Source of the DNA: an uncultured Photobacterium sp. | Lineage (GTDB): Bacteria > Pseudomonadota > Gammaproteobacteria > Enterobacterales > Vibrionaceae | Direction: 5' to 3' | Length of the DNA: 50,137 bases | Assembly: GCF_947039875.1 (NCBI RefSeq) | Contig: NZ_CAMRAN010000031.1 | Location: 1 to 50,137, forward strand | In this document: positions 30,332-40,300 of the stretch, piece by piece | Layout of the letters: each line of letters starts with the position of its first letter | Position numbering within the stretch: the stretch's first letter is position 1 | Program-made: the position numbers and the translations under genes | Notes under the pieces: generated by a model | The model's database searches: none | Told to the model about the DNA's origin: nothing | What the model saw: only the letters and a program-made list of their open reading frames with translations

Positions 30332-30958
30332 ATGAAAAAAGTGGTGCTTTCACTTGCAGCAGCAATGACGCTAGCAGCAACCCTTCCAGCACAAGCAGAT
30401 ACTTTACTAGGTGTTAAAGTAGGTGCGGATGCATGGTTTACAAACGCAAAAGTAGCTGGTCAAAAAAGTGACGATACATCAACATCTTACTATGCATCTT
30501 TTGAGCACTTTATTCCTTTAGTGCCAAACGTAATGGTACGTTACAATAATATTGACACTGGGAATGTGAATTTTGAGCAAAGTGATTTCACGGCTTATTA
30601 TGAAATTCTAGATAATGATTTAGTTGCGTTAGATTTAGGTTTAACAATGACTAAGTTTGCTGGTGTTCAAATTCAACACCAGAATAGCTTTAGTGATTGG
30701 CAGCCAACCGTTTATGCTGCTGCTGAGTTAGGTATTCCAGCAACACCATTATCAGTATTTGCTCAAGCGAATGCGGGGAAATACGATGGTACAAGTTTGT
30801 TTGATGGCCAAGCGGGTGTGAAATTCACATTTGATTTAATCGCAGCAGATCTTAACCTTCGTGCAGGTTACCGCATGATGGATTATGACTTTAAAAAATC
30901 AACATCTGGTGATGTTGACCTAGATGGTTGGTTTGCTGGCGTAGAAGTTGATTTCTAA
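30332..30958 (+). CDS. TIGR04219-family outer-membrane beta-barrel protein
   Basis: The 208-residue protein has a clear signal peptide (1-22, cleavage after AQA). It continues as a small beta-barrel: LLGVKVGADAWFTNAKVAG, DTSTSYYASFEHFIPLVPNVMVRYNN and a final strand DGWFAGVEVDF ending in phenylalanine, the usual barrel-insertion signal. I recognise it as the TIGR04219 group, common in vibrios and shewanellas, with no known function. GCGGAG at 30320-30325 is the ribosome-binding site. TATAAT at 30282-30287 with TTGCAG at 30257-30262 (19-base gap) is a possible promoter. It is monocistronic. Confidence 0.8.
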   Translation: MKKVVLSLAAAMTLAATLPAQADTLLGVKVGADAWFTNAKVAGQKSDDTSTSYYASFEHFIPLVPNVMVRYNNIDTGNVNFEQSDFTAYYEILDNDLVALDLGLTMTKFAGVQIQHQNSFSDWQPTVYAAAELGIPATPLSVFAQANAGKYDGTSLFDGQAGVKFTFDLIAADLNLRAGYRMMDYDFKKSTSGDVDLDGWFAGVEVDF

Positions 30959-30992
30959 TTAACTTCAGCTTTCATTCTGTGATCTAATTATA

Positions 30993-31018
30993 AAACCACG
31001 ATGATTTCGTGGTTTTTT
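30993..31018 (+). terminator. Rho-independent terminator after the outer-membrane protein gene
   Basis: AAACCACGA pairs perfectly with TCGTGGTTT around a five-base loop, and further T follow. Confidence 0.88.
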
Positions 31019-31111
31019 ATTGGCGCTAATCCCGTTTATGTACCATTTTTAAAGGTAAGCAAGCTGATTATATGTGTGATGCACAATATCAGTATTAGGG
31101 AGAAGTAAGTG

Positions 31112-31342
31112 ATGACATTAACTGAATTGAAACACCTATACGCTGACCAAGATCTTGTTGAAGCACTCATTGAGCCTTCAATTAATAGTGGTTATATTGT
31201 TGAATTTCGCCATCGTCGTGGTGGCTTTGTACCATTAACGGATATTAGTGGCAGTGAACAATGCTATGGTGATGTTGATAGTGCCACTCAGCAAGCATTT
31301 GAAGTTGGTTTTCAACAAGTTAGAATTGCTGACGAATACTAA
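31112..31342 (+). CDS. Hypothetical protein, 76 residues
   Basis: I do not recognise this protein. From the ATG at 31112 it has 76 residues: an acidic N-terminal helix (LTELKHLYADQDLVEALIEPS), a central VEFRHRRGGFVPLTDISG stretch and a C-terminal TQQAFEVGFQQVRIADEY. It has no signal peptide, membrane segment or cysteine pair that would suggest metal binding. A GTG at 31109 is also in frame. GGGAG at 31098-31102 favours the ATG. Its own terminator follows, so it is a separate unit just before cysJ. A link to sulfur metabolism is not shown by anything except position. Confidence 0.75.
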   Translation: MTLTELKHLYADQDLVEALIEPSINSGYIVEFRHRRGGFVPLTDISGSEQCYGDVDSATQQAFEVGFQQVRIADEY

Positions 31343-31367
31343 ATCCTGCCTTTATCTCCCCATTCTA

Positions 31368-31401
31368 AAACCAAATAGTGTTATCGCGATTTGGTTTTTT
31401 T
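31368..31401 (+). terminator. Rho-independent terminator before cysJ
   Basis: AAACCAAAT (31368-31376) pairs perfectly with ATTTGGTTT (31389-31397), and four more T follow. Confidence 0.82.
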
Positions 31402-31508
31402 GTACGATTAACCTTACAAATGGTTATAAAACATTCTTATCTATTCTTTCTTGTTATTAGTTTAAATGGCTACTCTAACATAACGCAATGAATAGGGATC
31501 GTCGTGCT

Positions 31509-33323
31509 ATGTCAATCAACCAACTATCAGCTTTAGCTAGCCCACTTAATGATCAACAAATAGATCAGCTTAAGCTAGCCGCAGCAGAATCATCACCACA
31601 ACAACTGGCTTGGATCAGTGGCTATTTTTGGGGGTTGAGTCAATCTCAATCATCAACAACGGCAGCTGTTCCTGCATCAAATGTACTGGCCGCTGCAAAA
31701 CCTGCGGGTAAACTAACCATTATTTATGCCTCGCAAACAGGCAATGCTAAAGGTGTCGCTCAAGCGTTACAACAGCAAGCTCTCGCACAAGATATTGCAG
31801 TGAATCTTGTGTCTGCGGGGGACTATAAGGGGAAAAATCTTAGTAAAGAAACTCACGTTATTATTATTGCTTCAACACATGGAGAAGGTGAAGCCCCTGA
31901 TGATGCGATCGAACTGCACCAGTTTTTACAGTCAAAAAAAGCCCCCCAATTATCGAATTTACACTACAGCGTGATTGGGCTCGGCGACTCTAGTTATGAA
32001 TTTTTCTGCCAAACCGCCAAAGATTTTGATCGCTACTTAGCAAAAATGGGTGCGAAGCCGATGCTTGATCGCCTTGATTGTGATGTTGACTATGAAGCGG
32101 CCGCCGCAGAGTGGCGTACACAAGTATTAGCCAAAACCAAACAAACCTTATCAACCGGTGAAGCAGAAGTTGTTCAGTTACCCGTGGGACAAAAGGCCAC
32201 AGCTGTTGCGACTTATACTAAGCAAAATCCTTATACCGCCAGTTTATTAGTAAGCCAGAAAATCACTGGTCGCCATTCAGATAAAGATGTACGCCATATT
32301 GAAATTGATTTAGAAGGTTCAGGCTTAAGCTATCAAGCGGGGGATGCTCTGGGGGTGTGGTTTGACAATGATCCACAATTGGTTGATGCCATATTAGCGA
32401 AACTTGACTTAGATGCTGCAACTTCGGTGGATGTTGATGGCAGTAACTTATCTATTCGTGATGCGTTGATTAGCCATTATGAAATTACCGCATCAAATCC
32501 ACAGTTTGTGACCCAATATGCTGAACTCTCTGGCAGTAAAAAATTACAAAAGCTGGTGGATGATCGTGAAAAGCTGCGCAAGTATTCTGCTAATACTCAA
32601 ATCATTGATGTGCTCGCTGAGAAGAAAGCTGCTTTAACTGCAGAGCAATTAATCGGTTTATTACGCCGTTTAACGCCCCGTTTATATTCTATTGCTTCCA
32701 GCCAACAAGAAGTGGGCGAAGAAGTGCATTTAACGGTCGGTGTGGTTGAATTTTCCCAAGGCGATGAGCAACGCCAAGGTGGCGCATCAAGTTTCTTAGC
32801 GCAACGTCTAGCAGAAGGCGATGCTGTAAAGGTGTTTGTTGAAACTAATAATAATTTTAAGTTACCAACTAATGATAATATGCCCGTGATCATGATTGGT
32901 CCGGGAACGGGTATTGCACCGTTCCGTGCTTTTGTGCAAGAGCGTGATAACCGTGAAGCACAAGGTAAAAACTGGTTATTTTTTGGTGATCGAACTTTTA
33001 CTGAAGATTTTCTTTACCAAGTTGAATGGCAGAAATATCTAAAAGACGGGGTGGTGGATCAAATAGATGTCGCATTTAGTCGAGATCAAGCCGAGAAAAT
33101 CTATGTTCAACAGCGCATTTTAGAACAAGCACCACAAGTGTGGCAGTGGTTACAAGCAGGATCGCATGTTTATGTCTGTGGTGATGCAACCGACATGGCC
33201 AAAGATGTTCATCAAGCCTTGTTAACCGTTATTGAACAACAAGGAAAGAAAACGCGCGAGCAAGCCGAGCAGTATCTCAATGAGCTGCGTAAAGATAAAC
33301 GCTATCAAAGGGATGTGTACTAA
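31509..33323 (+). CDS. cysJ: Sulfite reductase [NADPH] flavoprotein alpha subunit CysJ
   Basis: CysJ passes electrons from NADPH through FAD and FMN to CysI for six-electron reduction of sulfite to sulfide. From the ATG at 31509 it has 604 residues: the N-terminal [10 protein letters not shown] region, a flavodoxin domain ([26 protein letters not shown]), an FAD domain (RLYSIASSQ) and an NADPH domain ([18 protein letters not shown]). The ending RYQRDVY is typical. An in-frame ATG at 31488 lacks a ribosome-binding site, whereas AGGGA (31494-31498) serves 31509. The stop overlaps the cysI start by one base (TAATG). Confidence 0.96.
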   Translation: MSINQLSALASPLNDQQIDQLKLAAAESSPQQLAWISGYFWGLSQSQSSTTAAVPASNVLAAAKPAGKLTIIYASQTGNAKGVAQALQQQALAQDIAVNLVSAGDYKGKNLSKETHVIIIASTHGEGEAPDDAIELHQFLQSKKAPQLSNLHYSVIGLGDSSYEFFCQTAKDFDRYLAKMGAKPMLDRLDCDVDYEAAAAEWRTQVLAKTKQTLSTGEAEVVQLPVGQKATAVATYTKQNPYTASLLVSQKITGRHSDKDVRHIEIDLEGSGLSYQAGDALGVWFDNDPQLVDAILAKLDLDAATSVDVDGSNLSIRDALISHYEITASNPQFVTQYAELSGSKKLQKLVDDREKLRKYSANTQIIDVLAEKKAALTAEQLIGLLRRLTPRLYSIASSQQEVGEEVHLTVGVVEFSQGDEQRQGGASSFLAQRLAEGDAVKVFVETNNNFKLPTNDNMPVIMIGPGTGIAPFRAFVQERDNREAQGKNWLFFGDRTFTEDFLYQVEWQKYLKDGVVDQIDVAFSRDQAEKIYVQQRILEQAPQVWQWLQAGSHVYVCGDATDMAKDVHQALLTVIEQQGKKTREQAEQYLNELRKDKRYQRDVY

Positions 33324-35014
33324 TGACAGAGCAAAAATTATCAGACAATGAACGTCTAAAACGTCAAAGCAATTTTCTTCGTGGCACCATAGAGCAAGAT
33401 CTTGATGATCGTATCACCGGGGGATTTAGCGCTGATAACTTTCAATTAATTCGCTTTCATGGCATGTATCAGCAAGATGATCGTGATATTCGCGCTGAGC
33501 GTGCTAAACAAAAATTAGAACCGCTTCAGAATGTGATGTTACGGGCACGAATGCCGGGGGGCGTGATCAGGCCTAAACAATGGCTAGCAATTGATAAATT
33601 TGCTGATGAGCATACTTCTTACGGCAGTATTCGTTTAACTACCCGTCAAACATTTCAGTTCCATGGGGTGTTAAAACCTAACATTAAACTGATGCACCAA
33701 ACATTAAATAGTATTGGTATTGATTCTATTGCAACTGCAGGGGATGTTAATCGTAACGTATTGTGTACCACTAACCCTGTTGAATCTGAGTTACATCAAC
33801 AAGCCTATGAGTGGGCAAAAAAGATCAGTGAACATCTACTGCCGAAAACTCGCGCTTATGCTGAAATTTGGTTAGACGGTGAAAAGTGTGAAACAACCGA
33901 TGAAGAACCAATCTTAGGCAGTAATTATTTACCGCGTAAGTTTAAAACGACGGTGGTTATTCCGCCGCAAAATGACGTTGATGTCCATGCTAATGATTTG
34001 AATTTTATTGCAATTGCAGATAATGGGCAGTTGGTGGGCTTTAATGTGTTAGTTGGCGGTGGTTTAGCAATGACCCATGGTGACCATGCCACGTATCCGC
34101 GCCGTGCTGATGATTTCGGGTTTGTGCCTTTAGATAAAACCCTTGATGTCGCGACTGCTGTGGTTACTACTCAACGTGATTGGGGAAACCGCTCTAACCG
34201 TAAAAATGCCAAAACTAAATACACTATTGATCGGGTTGGCGTAGAGGTATTTAAAGCAGAAGTTGAGTCACGAGCAGGGATTACCTTTGAAGCCAGTCGA
34301 CCGTATGAGTTTACCGATCGTGGTGATCGTATTGGTTGGGTTGCGGGCATTGATGGTAAGCACCATTTAGCGTTATTTATTGAAAATGGCCGTTTATTGG
34401 ATACACCGAATAAACCTCTTAAAAGCGGTATGGCAGCAATAGCCAAGGTCCATGGTGGTGATTTTAGAATGACGGCCAACCAAAACCTGATTGTTGCTGG
34501 TGTGTTAGCAAAAGACAAAGCTAAGATCGAGAAGATCGCGCGTGATCATGGTTTGATGGATGACAGTGTCAGTGAGCAGCGAAAGAACTCAATGGCATGT
34601 GTGTCTCTGCCAACTTGTCCGTTAGCCATGGCGGAAGCCGAACGTTTCCTACCTGAATTTGTTACTGATGTTGAAGCGGTATTAGCGAAACATGATTTAG
34701 CCAAAGATGAGAATATTATTTTACGGGTAACCGGGTGTCCTAATGGCTGTGGGCGCGCGATGTTGGCTGAAATAGGCTTAGTGGGTAAAGCGCCTGGGCG
34801 ATATAACCTTCATTTAGGTGGTAATCGAAATGGTACTCGAGTACCTAAAATGTACCGTGAAAATATTACCATCGCTCAGATCATGGATGAAATTGATAGC
34901 TTAGTTGGTCGGTGGTCGACGGAGCGTCAAGAAAATGAAGGCTTTGGTGATTTCACTATTCGTGCTGGCATTATTGATGAAGTAAAAATATCAATGAGGG
35001 ATTTTTATGCCTAA
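33323..35014 (+). CDS. cysI: Sulfite reductase hemoprotein beta subunit CysI
   Basis: CysI carries siroheme coupled to a 4Fe-4S cluster and reduces sulfite to sulfide. The 563-residue protein has the two duplicated sulfite/nitrite reductase ferredoxin-like halves, with [15 protein letters not shown] early and [11 protein letters not shown] after it. The cluster cysteines are visible as CVSLPTC and GCPNGCGR, the CX5C...CX3C pattern of the family. It overlaps cysJ by one base and cysH by eight, so translation is coupled. Siroheme is supplied by CysG, encoded at 42683. Confidence 0.97.
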   Translation: MTEQKLSDNERLKRQSNFLRGTIEQDLDDRITGGFSADNFQLIRFHGMYQQDDRDIRAERAKQKLEPLQNVMLRARMPGGVIRPKQWLAIDKFADEHTSYGSIRLTTRQTFQFHGVLKPNIKLMHQTLNSIGIDSIATAGDVNRNVLCTTNPVESELHQQAYEWAKKISEHLLPKTRAYAEIWLDGEKCETTDEEPILGSNYLPRKFKTTVVIPPQNDVDVHANDLNFIAIADNGQLVGFNVLVGGGLAMTHGDHATYPRRADDFGFVPLDKTLDVATAVVTTQRDWGNRSNRKNAKTKYTIDRVGVEVFKAEVESRAGITFEASRPYEFTDRGDRIGWVAGIDGKHHLALFIENGRLLDTPNKPLKSGMAAIAKVHGGDFRMTANQNLIVAGVLAKDKAKIEKIARDHGLMDDSVSEQRKNSMACVSLPTCPLAMAEAERFLPEFVTDVEAVLAKHDLAKDENIILRVTGCPNGCGRAMLAEIGLVGKAPGRYNLHLGGNRNGTRVPKMYRENITIAQIMDEIDSLVGRWSTERQENEGFGDFTIRAGIIDEVKISMRDFYA

Positions 35015-35771
35015 ATTTCAACTGGCTGAGTTACTTGAACTGCCAAAAGTGAGTCAAATTATTCAGCTGGCTGAAATTAATGCCACGCTGGAAACCATGA
35101 CCGCACAACAGCGAGTGCAATGGGCGCTTGATAATCTTGAGGGCGAGTTTGCATTAGCATCTAGCTTTGGGATTCAATCGGCAGTGATGCTGCATTTAGT
35201 CACTGAAGCTAAAGCGGATATTGCGGTGGTGCTTACTGATACGGGCTATTTATTTGCAGAGACTTATCAGTTTATTGATAGTTTAACTAAACAACTTAAT
35301 TTGAATTTATATATTTATCGCGCTCAACACAGCGCAGCATGGCAAGAAGCTCGTTATGGTCAGTTATGGCAGCAAGGTGTTGAAGGTATTAAGCTATATA
35401 ACCAGTTAAACAAAGTAGAACCGATGCAACGAGCATTGAATGAGCTTAATGTGAGCTCGTGGTTTTCTGGATTACGTCGTGAGCAAGCTGATTCGCGCGC
35501 CACTTTACCTGTATTGGCTATTCAAAATGGGAGGTTTAAGTTTTTACCAGTAATAGATTGGACCAATGACGATATTGACGCCTATTTGCAGCAACATCAG
35601 TTACCTTATCATCCGTTAAAGCAACACGATTATTTATCTGTCGGGGATGTTCATACTACAGTGAAATGGCAACCTGGAATGACAGAGCAAGAGACGCGCT
35701 TTTTTGGTTTGAAACGTGAATGTGGTTTGCATGAAGACAATGACACTGAATCACAAGGTTCAGGGATTTAG
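35007..35771 (+). CDS. cysH: Phosphoadenosine phosphosulfate reductase CysH
   Basis: CysH reduces PAPS to sulfite and PAP with thioredoxin or glutaredoxin. The 254-residue protein has the PP-loop region ([16 protein letters not shown]), the [13 protein letters not shown] motif, [11 protein letters not shown] and the C-terminal KRECGLHE with the single catalytic cysteine. The paired cysteines of the iron-sulfur APS-reductase type are absent, so it uses PAPS, consistent with cysC in the window. The start overlaps cysI by eight bases. Confidence 0.97.
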   Translation: MPKFQLAELLELPKVSQIIQLAEINATLETMTAQQRVQWALDNLEGEFALASSFGIQSAVMLHLVTEAKADIAVVLTDTGYLFAETYQFIDSLTKQLNLNLYIYRAQHSAAWQEARYGQLWQQGVEGIKLYNQLNKVEPMQRALNELNVSSWFSGLRREQADSRATLPVLAIQNGRFKFLPVIDWTNDDIDAYLQQHQLPYHPLKQHDYLSVGDVHTTVKWQPGMTEQETRFFGLKRECGLHEDNDTESQGSGI

Positions 35772-35797
35772 TTTCGTTTTGTGTTGGGTTTATCAAT

Positions 35798-35830
35798 AAA
35801 AAAACAAGGCAGCGTATCGACGCTGCCTTG
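35798..35830. terminator. Terminator between cysH and the DUF2780 gene
   Basis: The perfect 10-bp stem CAAGGCAGCG/CGCTGCCTTG has a TATCGA loop. Its A run on the left makes a T run for the minus-strand gene. On the plus strand the downstream sequence has few T, so it should work mainly for the minus strand. Confidence 0.8.
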
Positions 35831-35855
35831 TGGGTTATTCAGACAGAGAATAAGA

Positions 35856-36347
35856 TTATTTTGTTGCCGCAGCTGGAGCCCATACTTTATCTAGCGCGCC
35901 TAAAAGGGCGTTACTTGCACCTTGTTGGCCTAAGAATTGAGTAATAACCGGAACAAACTTATTAATCATCGCTGGATCCATACCCAGAACAGAGAACACT
36001 TTATCAATATTAGCTTGGTTGCTAAGTAGCTGACCAAGTCCCATTGGTAATGAGTCCGTTAGTTTTTCAGCACCAGGGATTAATTTAGCTAGTTCACTAC
36101 CTTGAGGACCTGAAAGTTGACTTGCGGCCATGCCCAGTAATGCGCCTGCACCACCGGCTGCTTGCTCTGGTTTAATACCGAGTTCAGAAATAAGTGTTTT
36201 TGTTAGTGGGTTTTGTGCTACTTGGCTAACCACTTGATCAGCACTTTCGCCACCGAAAATATCAGATAGACTAAAAGCGTAACTCATAGTACTTGATGAT
36301 AACAATGCAACTGCTACAAGCGTTGTGACGATACGACGTTTTTTCAT
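35856..36347 (-). CDS. DUF2780 domain protein (exported, unknown function)
   Basis: The 163-residue product has a signal peptide (1-24, cleavage after YAF or SYA). The mature region is rich in Gly, Ala, Leu and Gln, with helical stretches such as AAGGAGALLGMAASQLSG, LIPGAEKLTDSLP and FVPVITQFLGQQGASNALLGALDKVW. This matches the DUF2780 group (VcgC/VcgE-like) of vibrios; its role is unknown. GGAG precedes the ATG. It has its own terminator and stands between cysH and fklB, both unrelated to it. Confidence 0.78.
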   Translation of the reverse strand: MKKRRIVTTLVAVALLSSSTMSYAFSLSDIFGGESADQVVSQVAQNPLTKTLISELGIKPEQAAGGAGALLGMAASQLSGPQGSELAKLIPGAEKLTDSLPMGLGQLLSNQANIDKVFSVLGMDPAMINKFVPVITQFLGQQGASNALLGALDKVWAPAAATK

Positions 36348-36472
36348 TGGGAGACTCCTTAGTAAAGATTAATACCGAAGTCTTTTAAATCAGAAATTGA
36401 CTTGGGTATGTCAATCCTAGTGAAGATTTATCTTGTTGCAATCATTTTTTGTTGTTTGAATGGCGTATAGGT

Positions 36473-36500
36473 ATAAAAGCGGCGCTCATGGCGCCGTTTA
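36473..36500 (-). terminator. Terminator after fklB
   Basis: On the minus strand CGGCGC pairs with GCGCCG around a five-base loop, followed by CTTTTAT. The stem is GC-rich but the T run is short. Confidence 0.65.
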
Positions 36501-36523
36501 TTTATTTGTTTAAGCTTGATATC

Positions 36524-37144
36524 TTATAGAATATCTAATAACTCTACTTCAAATACTAGTGCCGCATACGGAGGGATTGCTGCACCTGCGCCGCGCTCGC
36601 CGTAAGCTAGGTTTTGTGGAATAGACAGCTTCCACTTAGAACCTACTGGCATCATTTGAAGAGCTTCAACCCAACCCGCGATAACGCCAGTTACTGGGAA
36701 TTCTGCAGGTTGACCACGAGATACAGAGCTGTCAAAAACAGTGCCATCTGTTAGCATACCGTGATAGTGCACACGAACTTGTTTGTCTGAAGTTGGAATT
36801 TCGCCATTACCTTCAACAAGAACTTCGTACTGAAGACCAGAATCAGTTACTGTAACTTCTGGACGTTGTGCATTTTCAGCTAGGAATGCTTCGCCATCAG
36901 CAGCAGCTAATTTAGCTTGCTCTTGACGTGCAGCGTCTGCTGCTGTGTGAAGTTCACGTAGTGCATTGTTGATTTCATCAACTTCGATTTCTGGCATTTC
37001 GCCAGCTAGAGAAGTTGCGATACCTTGAGCAATTGCTGCTACGTTTAGGCCTTCAAGACCGCTTTGTGCTAGTTGTTGGCCCATTTGTAGACCAATACCG
37101 TAGCTTGCTTTAGTCTCAATTGTATCTAGTTTAACGTCAGACAT
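36524..37144 (-). CDS. fklB: FKBP-type peptidyl-prolyl cis-trans isomerase FklB
   Basis: FklB (FKBP22) catalyses proline isomerisation during folding. From the ATG at 37144 the protein has 206 residues: the N-terminal dimerisation helices ([19 protein letters not shown]), a long Ala/Glu-rich helix (about 60-95) and a C-terminal FKBP domain ([65 protein letters not shown]). It has no signal peptide. The upstream in-frame ATG at 37153 sits right against the ribosome-binding site AAGAGA, so the second ATG is preferred. It is divergent from ytfB across 124 bases, as in E. coli. Confidence 0.94.
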   Translation of the reverse strand: MSDVKLDTIETKASYGIGLQMGQQLAQSGLEGLNVAAIAQGIATSLAGEMPEIEVDEINNALRELHTAADAARQEQAKLAAADGEAFLAENAQRPEVTVTDSGLQYEVLVEGNGEIPTSDKQVRVHYHGMLTDGTVFDSSVSRGQPAEFPVTGVIAGWVEALQMMPVGSKWKLSIPQNLAYGERGAGAAIPPYAALVFEVELLDIL

Positions 37145-37268
37145 TATTGTCATCTCTTAATGTAGAATGAATTAAAGTAGGCAGGATAACAGTTTAGCCC
37201 CTATCGGGTAAATGTTTGTAACCAATATTCGCTAATTGCGTGACATATGAAGCTTTGGAGTGCTGTAT

Positions 37269-38132
37269 ATGGGAAAGGTAAATCGCCGTTCAAATAAAAA
37301 AAACGGAAATCAGCAACCGCCAGTAAAACTCAATATTGGCGTGATAAAGGCAAAGTGCAGTGAGCGTGTATCTGGTGTATGTCAGATATGGCAGCGTTTT
37401 CCTCGTTTTCATCGTTGGGCGTTAGCCGTTGTTGTGCCAGTATTTATTGGTGCACTAATGTTGCCATCAACCAAAGAATTAGAAGGTCAATCTGGCGGTG
37501 TACCGATGCGGCGTGATATTGCCTTAAATTTAGGCAATAGTGATGTGGCAAGCCAGGTAACGTCGGAGCCTAATGTTCAAGCTGAAAATAATCCAGATAG
37601 CAATGGTAAGCACAGTACGGTTAAACGTACCGATGTTGTATTAGATAGCGCCGATATTAAAGAAGACTCAGGCATGAAAGCGACGGGGGGCATGGAAGAT
37701 CGCGGCCCCGCTCCTGAGCGCAAACCAATGAGCTCAAAAATCTACCCGATTAATGGTGGTAAGGTCTACACCATTGATACCGCTACTCATAAACCCGTGG
37801 TCGCTGCAAAAGCTGCGGCAAAGACAGCGCCAGTATCAACGCCAAAGGCGACTCAGCAGCCAGCGGGTGTTGCAAACCAATGGTATAGCTATAAAGTGCC
37901 AGCGGGAAATACCTTAGCCAATGTTTTCCGTAATAAAGGACTACCACTCGGGGATCTTTATGCGATTGCGAAAGTTGAAGGGGCGGGTAAACCTATTAGC
38001 CGTATTCAAGCTGGACAGACGTTACGTTATCGTCAAAACAGCCGTGGTGAAATTAGTGGTTTACAAGTTCTAGGTAATGGTGTTTCTGCTTCGTATGCAG
38101 TTAATGCTAGCGGCCGTTTTTATCGTCAATAA
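37269..38132 (+). CDS. ytfB: OapA/YtfB family protein with LysM-like domain
   Basis: The 287-residue protein has a basic cytoplasmic N-terminus, one transmembrane segment at about 52-67 (WALAVVVPVFIGALML) and a low-complexity periplasmic linker. A C-terminal OapA LysM-like domain (about 205-287, YSYKVPAGNTLANVFRNKGLPLGDLYAIAKVEG) closes it. E. coli YtfB has this layout, binds peptidoglycan at the septum and is also divergent from fklB. The GTG at 37260 is an alternative start. TGGAG (37256-37260) with 8 bases of spacing favours the ATG at 37269. Confidence 0.87.
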   Translation: MGKVNRRSNKKNGNQQPPVKLNIGVIKAKCSERVSGVCQIWQRFPRFHRWALAVVVPVFIGALMLPSTKELEGQSGGVPMRRDIALNLGNSDVASQVTSEPNVQAENNPDSNGKHSTVKRTDVVLDSADIKEDSGMKATGGMEDRGPAPERKPMSSKIYPINGGKVYTIDTATHKPVVAAKAAAKTAPVSTPKATQQPAGVANQWYSYKVPAGNTLANVFRNKGLPLGDLYAIAKVEGAGKPISRIQAGQTLRYRQNSRGEISGLQVLGNGVSASYAVNASGRFYRQ

Positions 38133-38154
38133 ATTTGCAATGGTGATACATGAA

Positions 38155-38190
38155 ATTAATAAGCCGCCAGTATAAGGTGGCTTATTATTT
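38155..38190. terminator. Bidirectional terminator between ytfB and the EamA transporter
   Basis: AATAAGCCGCC pairs with GGTGGCTTATT, with one wobble pair, around a seven-base loop. T-rich sequence follows on both strands, which suits convergent genes. Confidence 0.8.
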
Positions 38191-38205
38191 TTAAGTGATA
38201 AATGT

Positions 38206-39078
38206 TTAATCTGCGTTATGGCTCAGGCTTTGTGGTGAGCGACGGATTTTCGGCCATGGGGCCATTGGAATGATGATCAATAAAATACCTAACCCCGTGA
38301 GCAGATCGGGAATCTCGTCAAACCATAAATAACCAAATATCGCGACAAAAATAAGCCCTGAATATTCCGCAAGTCCAATCTTATAAGTCTCACTTTGACG
38401 GTAAGCCGCAACACAACAGCCTTGATAACCTAATGTAAATAACGCACTGGCAGCAATCAATAACCATTGTTTGGGCTGTAATGGCTGCCAATATTGATAG
38501 GCTAATAGGCTTGATATGGGTAACGATAAAATACCTGTCCAAAATAGGGTACTGATAATCGGTTGTTGTGGGGGCAGCTTACGTACTAAAACATTGTATA
38601 ACGCCAATGTTGAGGCGGTGCCTAATGCGGCAAATGCGGCCCAATGAAATTGATCGGGGCGTAACACAATGACGATGCCAATAAACCCGACTGCAGTTGC
38701 TAATACTTTTTCTTTATTTGGCCGCTCACCTAATACCAGCATTGATAATGGCAGCATGAGTAACGGTGCGGCGTAAAATAAGGCATTGGCGGTGGCTAAT
38801 GGAAGGTAAGTTAAGGCAATCAGCAGCATGCCACTACCCGCTAATACAAGATGGGCACGGATTGCATTCACCTTCCAATGCCCAATATCACGCTGAGCGG
38901 GGGTTAATCGTAACCATAATGGCGCAATTAGGATCACGCTCAATAATTGGCGAATAAACATGTACTGAAATGCCGATACGCTACCATCTAATAATTTTAC
39001 CGCCACATCAGACAGTGACGACGATAAATTACCGCAAATTAAAATAGCAATACCGATTGAAACCGCAGACCAGCGCAT
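38206..39078 (-). CDS. EamA-type DMT-superfamily transporter
   Basis: The 290-residue protein is an inner-membrane permease of the drug/metabolite transporter superfamily. Ten hydrophobic segments can be counted, in two EamA repeats. Typical motifs are ANALFYAAPLLMLPLSMLVLGERP in the first repeat and EYSGLIFVAIFGYLWFDEIP in the second, each near the glutamate-rich loop of the family. The substrate cannot be told from sequence. Its start overlaps the elaA stop by one base (TAATG), so it is the second gene of a two-gene unit with elaA. Confidence 0.87.
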   Translation of the reverse strand: MRWSAVSIGIAILICGNLSSSLSDVAVKLLDGSVSAFQYMFIRQLLSVILIAPLWLRLTPAQRDIGHWKVNAIRAHLVLAGSGMLLIALTYLPLATANALFYAAPLLMLPLSMLVLGERPNKEKVLATAVGFIGIVIVLRPDQFHWAAFAALGTASTLALYNVLVRKLPPQQPIISTLFWTGILSLPISSLLAYQYWQPLQPKQWLLIAASALFTLGYQGCCVAAYRQSETYKIGLAEYSGLIFVAIFGYLWFDEIPDLLTGLGILLIIIPMAPWPKIRRSPQSLSHNAD

Positions 39079-39539
39079 TAGGTGGGATCTTGTAATAACT
39101 GCATATCAACATGGGGAATGCCATCTTCAAGGTACATGTCTGAAGTTTGGGTAAATCCATGTGATTGATAGAACGCTACTAAATATTGTTGAGCGCCAAT
39201 TTCAATTAACTGTTGTGGCCAAATTGTTTCCGCATGGGCTAATCCTTGACGTAATAATTGATGACCTAAACCATGTTTACGCTGACTTAGTGTTACCACT
39301 ACTCGCCCAATACTGACATTATCATAAGTGACGCCAGGGGCTAATAAACGTAAATATGCGACGAGTTCATTGTTTACGTAACCTAACAGATGGAACACAT
39401 TTGGAGTGCGGTCGTGATCATCAAGATCGGGATACACACAGTTTTGTTCCACACAAAATATCTCTGAACGTAGTTTTAATAGGTCATAAAGCTGGTGGGT
39501 TGTTAATTCGTCAAAGGGTAAACACTGCCATGTTGTCAT
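39078..39539 (-). CDS. elaA: GNAT-family N-acetyltransferase ElaA
   Basis: The 153-residue protein matches ElaA. The N-terminus has LPFDELTTHQLYDLLKLRSEIFCVEQNCVYPDLDDHD, whose SEIFCVEQ signature is typical. The acetyl-CoA-binding motif follows in IGRVVVTLSQRKHGLGHQLL. The C-terminus has QQYLVAFYQSHGFTQTS and ends near GIPHVDMQL. The substrate is unknown. It is upstream of and coupled to the EamA transporter gene, and 70 bases separate it from the Crp/Fnr-like gene on the same strand. Confidence 0.9.
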   Translation of the reverse strand: MTTWQCLPFDELTTHQLYDLLKLRSEIFCVEQNCVYPDLDDHDRTPNVFHLLGYVNNELVAYLRLLAPGVTYDNVSIGRVVVTLSQRKHGLGHQLLRQGLAHAETIWPQQLIEIGAQQYLVAFYQSHGFTQTSDMYLEDGIPHVDMQLLQDPT

Positions 39540-39609
39540 AGTTAACGTCCTGAATTCGGTATGATGTCGTTAGTGTACCGATTTCCGTCAAAAATGAAGT
39601 TAACAATGG

Positions 39610-40206
39610 TTAATTTTTGGGATTAATTTCACCGCTCGCGAGCCGTTTTTTGATTCGACTTAAACTAATGGAAGTAATACCTAAATAAGAAGCTAATTGG
39701 TAATCGGTTATGCGCCCAACTAACTCGGGAAAATGATCACTAAACAGTTGTAATCGTTGTTCTGGAGTATGCATGAGCATAAAGCGTTCTTTGTGCTCTT
39801 TATGCAGTAATTGACGTTCTAATAAGGTTTGATACAACGGGTGCTGCTGCTGACGCCATTGCTGAAATAGGGTAATGGGTAACATGATTAATTGGCTGGC
39901 GGATAATGTTTCTAATAAATAGGCTGAGGGCGCATCATTAATTAAGCTTTCAAAGCCAATAATAACATCTTGATCCCAATAGAACTCTTTACTGAATTGT
40001 TTACCTTGTTCGGTTAAATAACACGCATGGCACAAACCGTTTAATAAAAAGTAGCAATGGGTTGGGGTTTGCCCTTGGTGTAATAAAATATGACGAGTCG
40101 GAAGATCTAGTGGTTCAGCAACGGCAATGACATCGTTGATAGTGGCGGTATCTGCACCTAGCTGAGTTAAGAAAGCCGCTAATTCAGAATGGTTATTGAA
40201 AGGCAT
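39610..40206 (-). CDS. Crp/Fnr-family transcriptional regulator
   Basis: From the ATG at 40206 the protein has 198 residues: a cyclic-nucleotide-binding-like beta-roll (ILLHQGQTPTHCYFLLNGLCHACYLTEQGKQF), a dimer helix (about 115-145) and a C-terminal helix-turn-helix of which ITDYQLASYLGITSISLSRIKKRL is seen. It lacks the FNR cysteine set and the Crp residues for cAMP, so the ligand is unknown. A longer frame from 40263 adds 19 hydrophobic residues that overlap the cpdB terminator, which argues against it. A role in the cpdB/elaA neighbourhood is possible but not shown. Confidence 0.83.
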   Translation of the reverse strand: MPFNNHSELAAFLTQLGADTATINDVIAVAEPLDLPTRHILLHQGQTPTHCYFLLNGLCHACYLTEQGKQFSKEFYWDQDVIIGFESLINDAPSAYLLETLSASQLIMLPITLFQQWRQQQHPLYQTLLERQLLHKEHKERFMLMHTPEQRLQLFSDHFPELVGRITDYQLASYLGITSISLSRIKKRLASGEINPKN

Positions 40207-40248
40207 AAGCGAGTTAATGAATAAAAAGAATGATAGTGGCAGTGTATC

Positions 40249-40277
40249 AAAAAAATACCGCAACCAAGGCTGCGGTA
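40249..40277 (-). terminator. Rho-independent terminator after cpdB
   Basis: On the minus strand TACCGCA pairs with TGCGGTA around an eight-base loop and seven T follow. It lies between the cpdB stop and the Crp/Fnr-like start at 40206. Confidence 0.85.
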
Positions 40278-40300
40278 TATAGATATTTTATTGAGGGGAA

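Noticed and set aside
40207..40263. A 19-residue hydrophobic N-terminal extension of the Crp/Fnr-like regulator.
   Set aside because: It overlaps the cpdB terminator hairpin and has no ribosome-binding site. The regulator is complete from 40206.
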